64,000 nt of DNA from Schistosoma haematobium (Eukaryota; Platyhelminthes; Trematoda; Strigeidida; Schistosomatidae): positions 3,292,152 through 3,356,151 of the forward strand of contig NC_067197.1 of the NCBI RefSeq assembly GCF_000699445.3, given 5' to 3'. Position 1 is the stretch's first letter. Each line of letters opens with the position of its first letter. The position numbers and the translations under genes are program-made. Below are positions 47,501 through 53,133 of the stretch, piece after piece. Below the pieces are notes generated by a model. That model was not told the DNA's origin. It was given only the letters and a program-made list of their open reading frames with translations, and did not search any database.

Positions 47501-50500
47501 AGAATACTTCAGATATCAGTTTGGAAAATGAGGAGAAACGTCAGTTGGAGTTAACGTCTGTAAGTGGTAACCGCATAATTTACAATAATTATATCAGAAT
47601 AATATTGAATTCCTTATATTTCCTGGTTTCGTGTCAGCTACTTACAGCCTCTAAACATAATTTTATTTATTTATTTGAACACATAGATATTGGTACAAGG
47701 AGGCACCAAACGCATATGCGCCACATAAATCATTCGATTTGTGTGACGGCTGTTGATACTGCTTGGGTGCCCGAACCGAAGCAGGTGGTTTTCTTAGGGA
47801 GCAACATTCGGAGCCTTCGACCTAAAGGTCTGATCCATAAGGTGGTGGAGCAACGTCGGGAGATGCAGCCCCATCGTAGCCGATGACCAATCATTGGTTC
47901 ATACGCCATTTGTTCCTTCAGGATACTGCAGCCCATGTGCACCATTGGTTTGGATTCAGGGTTTTCCAACTCCCCTAACTGGACTCTCCGTGTCCACCAT
48001 GTTGTGTCTTTATGTCCGGCTTTTTATCACGTGGTCTACTCACCAATCAGAATACGACTTATACAATCTTAGCACTGTGCTAAACCAATGACGTCCGACC
48101 GGTATGAGCAGCCTAGCCCGTCCACTTGAGTTCAGAACACCAATACCAGCTTCCACTATGCGAATCGAATAATTTATTTCAGACATACTGGGTTCATATA
48201 TCAACCAAACAGACCGCAACGCACAATAAAATAGGAAATAACATTTGTACACAATAAAGCCAAAAAGTGGCTGTGAACGTGGTAGGCAGTAGTCAATAAA
48301 CCGAACATAGCTTAAGAACAGTAAATCGTACAATAATAATATGTAGGTCAAAATAAAGCTTATAACAAAGGGAATATAGATATACATAATCTAGTTACTG
48401 AATATTAGTCCATTAATAATGTAATCTCCACTAGGACATAACACACTAACCCGGTTAAAGCACCGGACATTCGCTATTCGTCCTCTCAATTTCGTAAACA
48501 ACACCCCAGCCACAAGAAGGCAGAGGCTATATACGCGTGGCCATAAACATAATGGTATTAATCTTTCAAAATCAGCATACATACTTTATATCATCATAAC
48601 ATTGGAAGTGTTCTCATCAATGAAGATTAATGTGAAAAGAGCAATACGTATGAAAGAACGATAAGAGATGTTCATATTGTTGATTAGTGTGAATATTTAT
48701 GGGTTGAATATATGATTCTTCTTGAATAAACAACCAAGAACATAAAAAAAGACAGAATTATTTAGAAACAATATATCAATGTTATAGTTATGTCATCCAT
48801 AAAACAAAATTAACTAATTGAGTACAGATCAGCCTAAGAAATGTGAATTGTTAATTAGTGTCATGAAAAAAGAATTGTGGAACAAACATTTATGAATGAG
48901 TTCACCATGGCAAGGTAAGATTGACGACTAAATCATTCTAGATACATAAATTTCATTTAAGTCTTTATATGACAATTGCTTCGACAAACTGTAATAATTC
49001 GGTCATTCTTTGTTTACAAATTATCTTGAAGGACTTTGAGACATGAACACCATAGCTGTTGTCAAGCAGATGGCATACAATCGCACTGCTGATAACGTAT
49101 TGACCTCTGAGTTTTAGCTACTGTGGAATGTGTTCAGAGATGCAGATACTAATACTCCTTTCTGTTCTTACGAGGGAAGTGGTTTCATAATAAAATGAAA
49201 AATTTAACTCGTTGCCTTTGTACGCACAGTTCATGCTCCAATTGATAGGCTACTTTGCTAAAACCTCTAAATACAAATAAATCGTGATAACTTTGGACAA
49301 ATTGTTTCGAGACACAGTTCAATGTTCTCTCTCATTACTCTCATTTTAAATTAAGGGATTGAATAAACTCTTTTTCAAACGTACACTTCCTGTTTTCAGA
49401 CTTAATTCTCCCCTTATATCATTCTCTCTGGCATGATTATGGTTTTGCTGAAGAAATCTGTAATCTATCGTTGTGCATGATATTTAACTACTAATACTAC
49501 AATCAGTAATATGTATATGTTCGTTATGAAAAACTTTGAATCATGATATTTAAAAAAATATATGGTCTATTCTTTTTGGGATTATTTTCTTTTTTATCAC
49601 TTTACCCTTTTAGTTGAATGATAACAAAAATTTCTCATCAGATGATTGTACAATAGAGTCTAATTCTGTCCTAACGGATATCGCAGCTTTACAACGACAA
49701 AGAGCTTTCCTTCAAAAGCAACTAGATGAAGAAGCCCGTCTAGATGCATGGCGTCGTAATGCTATTAGACAAGCAGCATCTGGTGGACAAAGAGCTGTTG
49801 AGATTGAAGTTAGACCAATTTATTTATTACCGGATACAAATTGTTATATTGATTGGTTAGAAGGTATTGCTACATTAGCTCAAAAATCTTCAAATTACAC
49901 TGTACTAGTTCCTATTGTCGGTAAGTTCAATATGAATACATGTATTTTTCCAATAATTATTTATATATAAGTGTTCTTAACAAGTATATGTGTGATCAGA
50001 TTGCTCGAAATGTATTGCGCTAATATGTCACATAGTTCTGATAATCTTATTATTATTACACTATCGAAATTTATCAAAGGGACTAATTGCTTCAAACTTA
50101 TTTATATGTTTCAAGGTTAATCGAGTCAGTCTATAAGAAACCATAGTCATTTAGTGACCCTAGATCTGACTCCGATTTGGACGAACAAATAATCCCTTAT
50201 ATTACACGTGAGTTAACTTCGTTTAGTCAACAACTTTAAAAAGAAGCAGATGACGGATTAAGTTCGATGAATTAATTTCATGCACTTAGACAGACAGACA
50301 TTAAGATGAGAATCGGGAAAGCGTAGTGAAACAGACTAGGCAAATGTGCCAACTACATTTGATAAAGCTTGACTCACTATTTATAGTTAGACATAAAATA
50401 AGCTAAAGGCAAGTTATGAGTAAAGTGATAAACATACACACGCTCATGTAAAAATAGTCAAGACTTTAAGCGAATAGTTGACAAGATCAAAATATGTGTG

Positions 50501-53095
50501 GATAATGACTCGAGAAGAATTAATCCATCCAAAAGCCAGAATAATCCATGTCGGTATGACATAATACTAGACACCATAGTCCTAGGTTTTGTGCTATTTG
50601 GCTCTTGCCAACAAGATATACCTGTAATTGTGAGAGAACTTATGCTCCTTGTGGGATTCTGACTTAATTTGTGTCATCTCATAGTTTGAGATTTTATCAC
50701 TGAGTTAGTAGAGTTATGACCGACATCCGAATGGATTAAATATACATGAGTTATAAAGAACTGTTGAGGCATGTAATAAAACTATCGAAACTGTATATAA
50801 ACGTATATAAATAACCAGTCAGAGCTAGTCGAAAAGACCATAACATCTGCCTGTGTAAAAATTATAAGTACATTAACGTTTTCTTACTGCATAAACTTAA
50901 TTAATTTATTGTTTTGTTTGAGATATGTCTATTACTCTACTTTTCTAAGTGGTGCTTTGAGTTGGGAACTAGTCGATCAGAGTTAGAGTGCTCAAGGAAT
51001 ACTAGGTAATGGAAAAATACTAGATCAAAGCAGGCGACTTAACAATCTGTTACTTGAATACATCGACTCAAGTTGAAAGACTATATCAGGACGAGATGAA
51101 ATTATAAAAATGAATACTAAGTCCTAATATTAGTAGTGTTAACAGTAGTAAGAACGATAAGATATAGAGAATATATGGTTCCATAAGAATGAAATTGTGG
51201 GATAAAAAGACTCAGAATCCAAAAAAGGGAGAACTCGCCTGTACCATTGCGACTGACTCTAAGCTAGGTTGATCGTAATGCACCCCAGTATTATGTTGTC
51301 TTAATGACTGCATCACAACACGTTAGAGTTTGTCAGTTTATTTATGTATGTGTGTGGACACATGATTGTAAGCAGAACTAATCAATATATCCATTTGAGT
51401 TTGATAAAGCGTATAGCCTACAGATCAGCTTACATCACAGCATGCTGCAACCTCATCAATAGAATCCAGTCAGTATTAAGGACTAGATAAACTTGACATT
51501 CATCACTGCTTATTGAAATAGCTTGGTAACTTAACTGAGGGGACTGTCGGATAATCACTACTGGACATCCATTTACATTGTTTTTATGCATCAAACATCC
51601 ATCAGGACCAAAGAAATTTCATCGCATATGATCTTCCAAGCAGTTGAGAACCTTTACAACTAGAAATCAGCATCCCATGTCTACCCTTAAAAACGAAATT
51701 TCTAAAAAATAGCGTCGTAAAAGTTACGTATTTATTCTTTCAGATGCTGTATTTTATTGTATCTCAGATTTGAATTTGGACAGCCGGATAATTTCACCAA
51801 CCTTGACTATCTTTTAGTTCAGTTGATTTCTTAGAAAAACCCTTTCATTTCATTGCTTACTATTATTAATTTGTTCTTCTTATTTTTAGTTGTCAATGAA
51901 TTAGACACTTTAAGTCGTTTTGGCAGTAGTAGTTCCGGTGGCGGTGGAGTTGATCGTCCATATGAAGCAGCTGTTGGCGGTGAAGTAACACGTGCTGGTT
52001 TGATACAAGAACGTGCAAAACTTGCAATCAATTATTTAGAATATCAATTTGATCATCGAAACTCTCGTTTACGTGCATTAACAGCACGTGGTAGTTTAAT
52101 GGAGACTATTGCTTATCGAAATGAAATCAATGGTGGTCGAACACCTGGTCAAACAAATGATGATGTAATTCTAACATGTTGTCAACATTTTTGTAAAGAA
52201 GACTCAGATCGTTTTCAATTAAGAAATCTTACTCAAGGTGTCGATCATTCTATGCAGGGCGATCAAAATAGTAAGTTTGAGTAATTGTTTATATCTAATG
52301 TGGTTTTTTTATTCATTACAATATACGTAGTTCAATCTCAATATTCACTATTAATTTAGAAAATAACAGCTTTTTTAATGATGAATTGATGTCCTATTGT
52401 TTCATAAGGAAATTGGTTTTAAACTCATAATATTGAGTGTTCTGACACAGTTACACCATTTAGAAAGCCATACATACCAATACACGCTGATTAGAATGAT
52501 AGAATGTTTTTTCGAAGAAACAAGCGATGACCAGTATAGTTCAGTTATGTCGGGTGTGAGACTGTTATCCGCCGCAGGTAGTAAATGAGGGATGCACAAT
52601 ATGATGAATTGAATCATCAAATTCCGGCTCAGTGACCTAGAAGTTAAGTGTTTGTGCGCAAGACCTAAGATCTTAAATTCAGTTCCTAGGTGCGGTGTCC
52701 TAAACATACACTGCTAAGGATTCCCGTACTAAGACGAAACAAGCATCTATTGCTTTCACGTTTTCAACAGTAGTCTAAGATCAGTTTGTGATTTAAACAG
52801 TAAAAAGAAATAGAAAGTTTCATATCTATATCACAAATATGTTCTTATGTTTTCTTAAGTGCAAATGGTTATTGAAGCATAAATTTACACTCTCCAGGAC
52901 GTATTATATCGGGATCATCTTACTTGAGTTATCTGGGGGTAAAATAATAATCTTATCATTTTTCCAGCTGTTTTATCATATGTTAAGTGTTTATAACATT
53001 GGTCCTGATGTGTGGGCGAGGATAATAATGATTGGTTGTCTGCTTAGTCAGATATGTAGATAGTCTGACAAGTGTCAGATGAGTTATATATTCCC

Positions 53096-53133
<38 letters not shown>

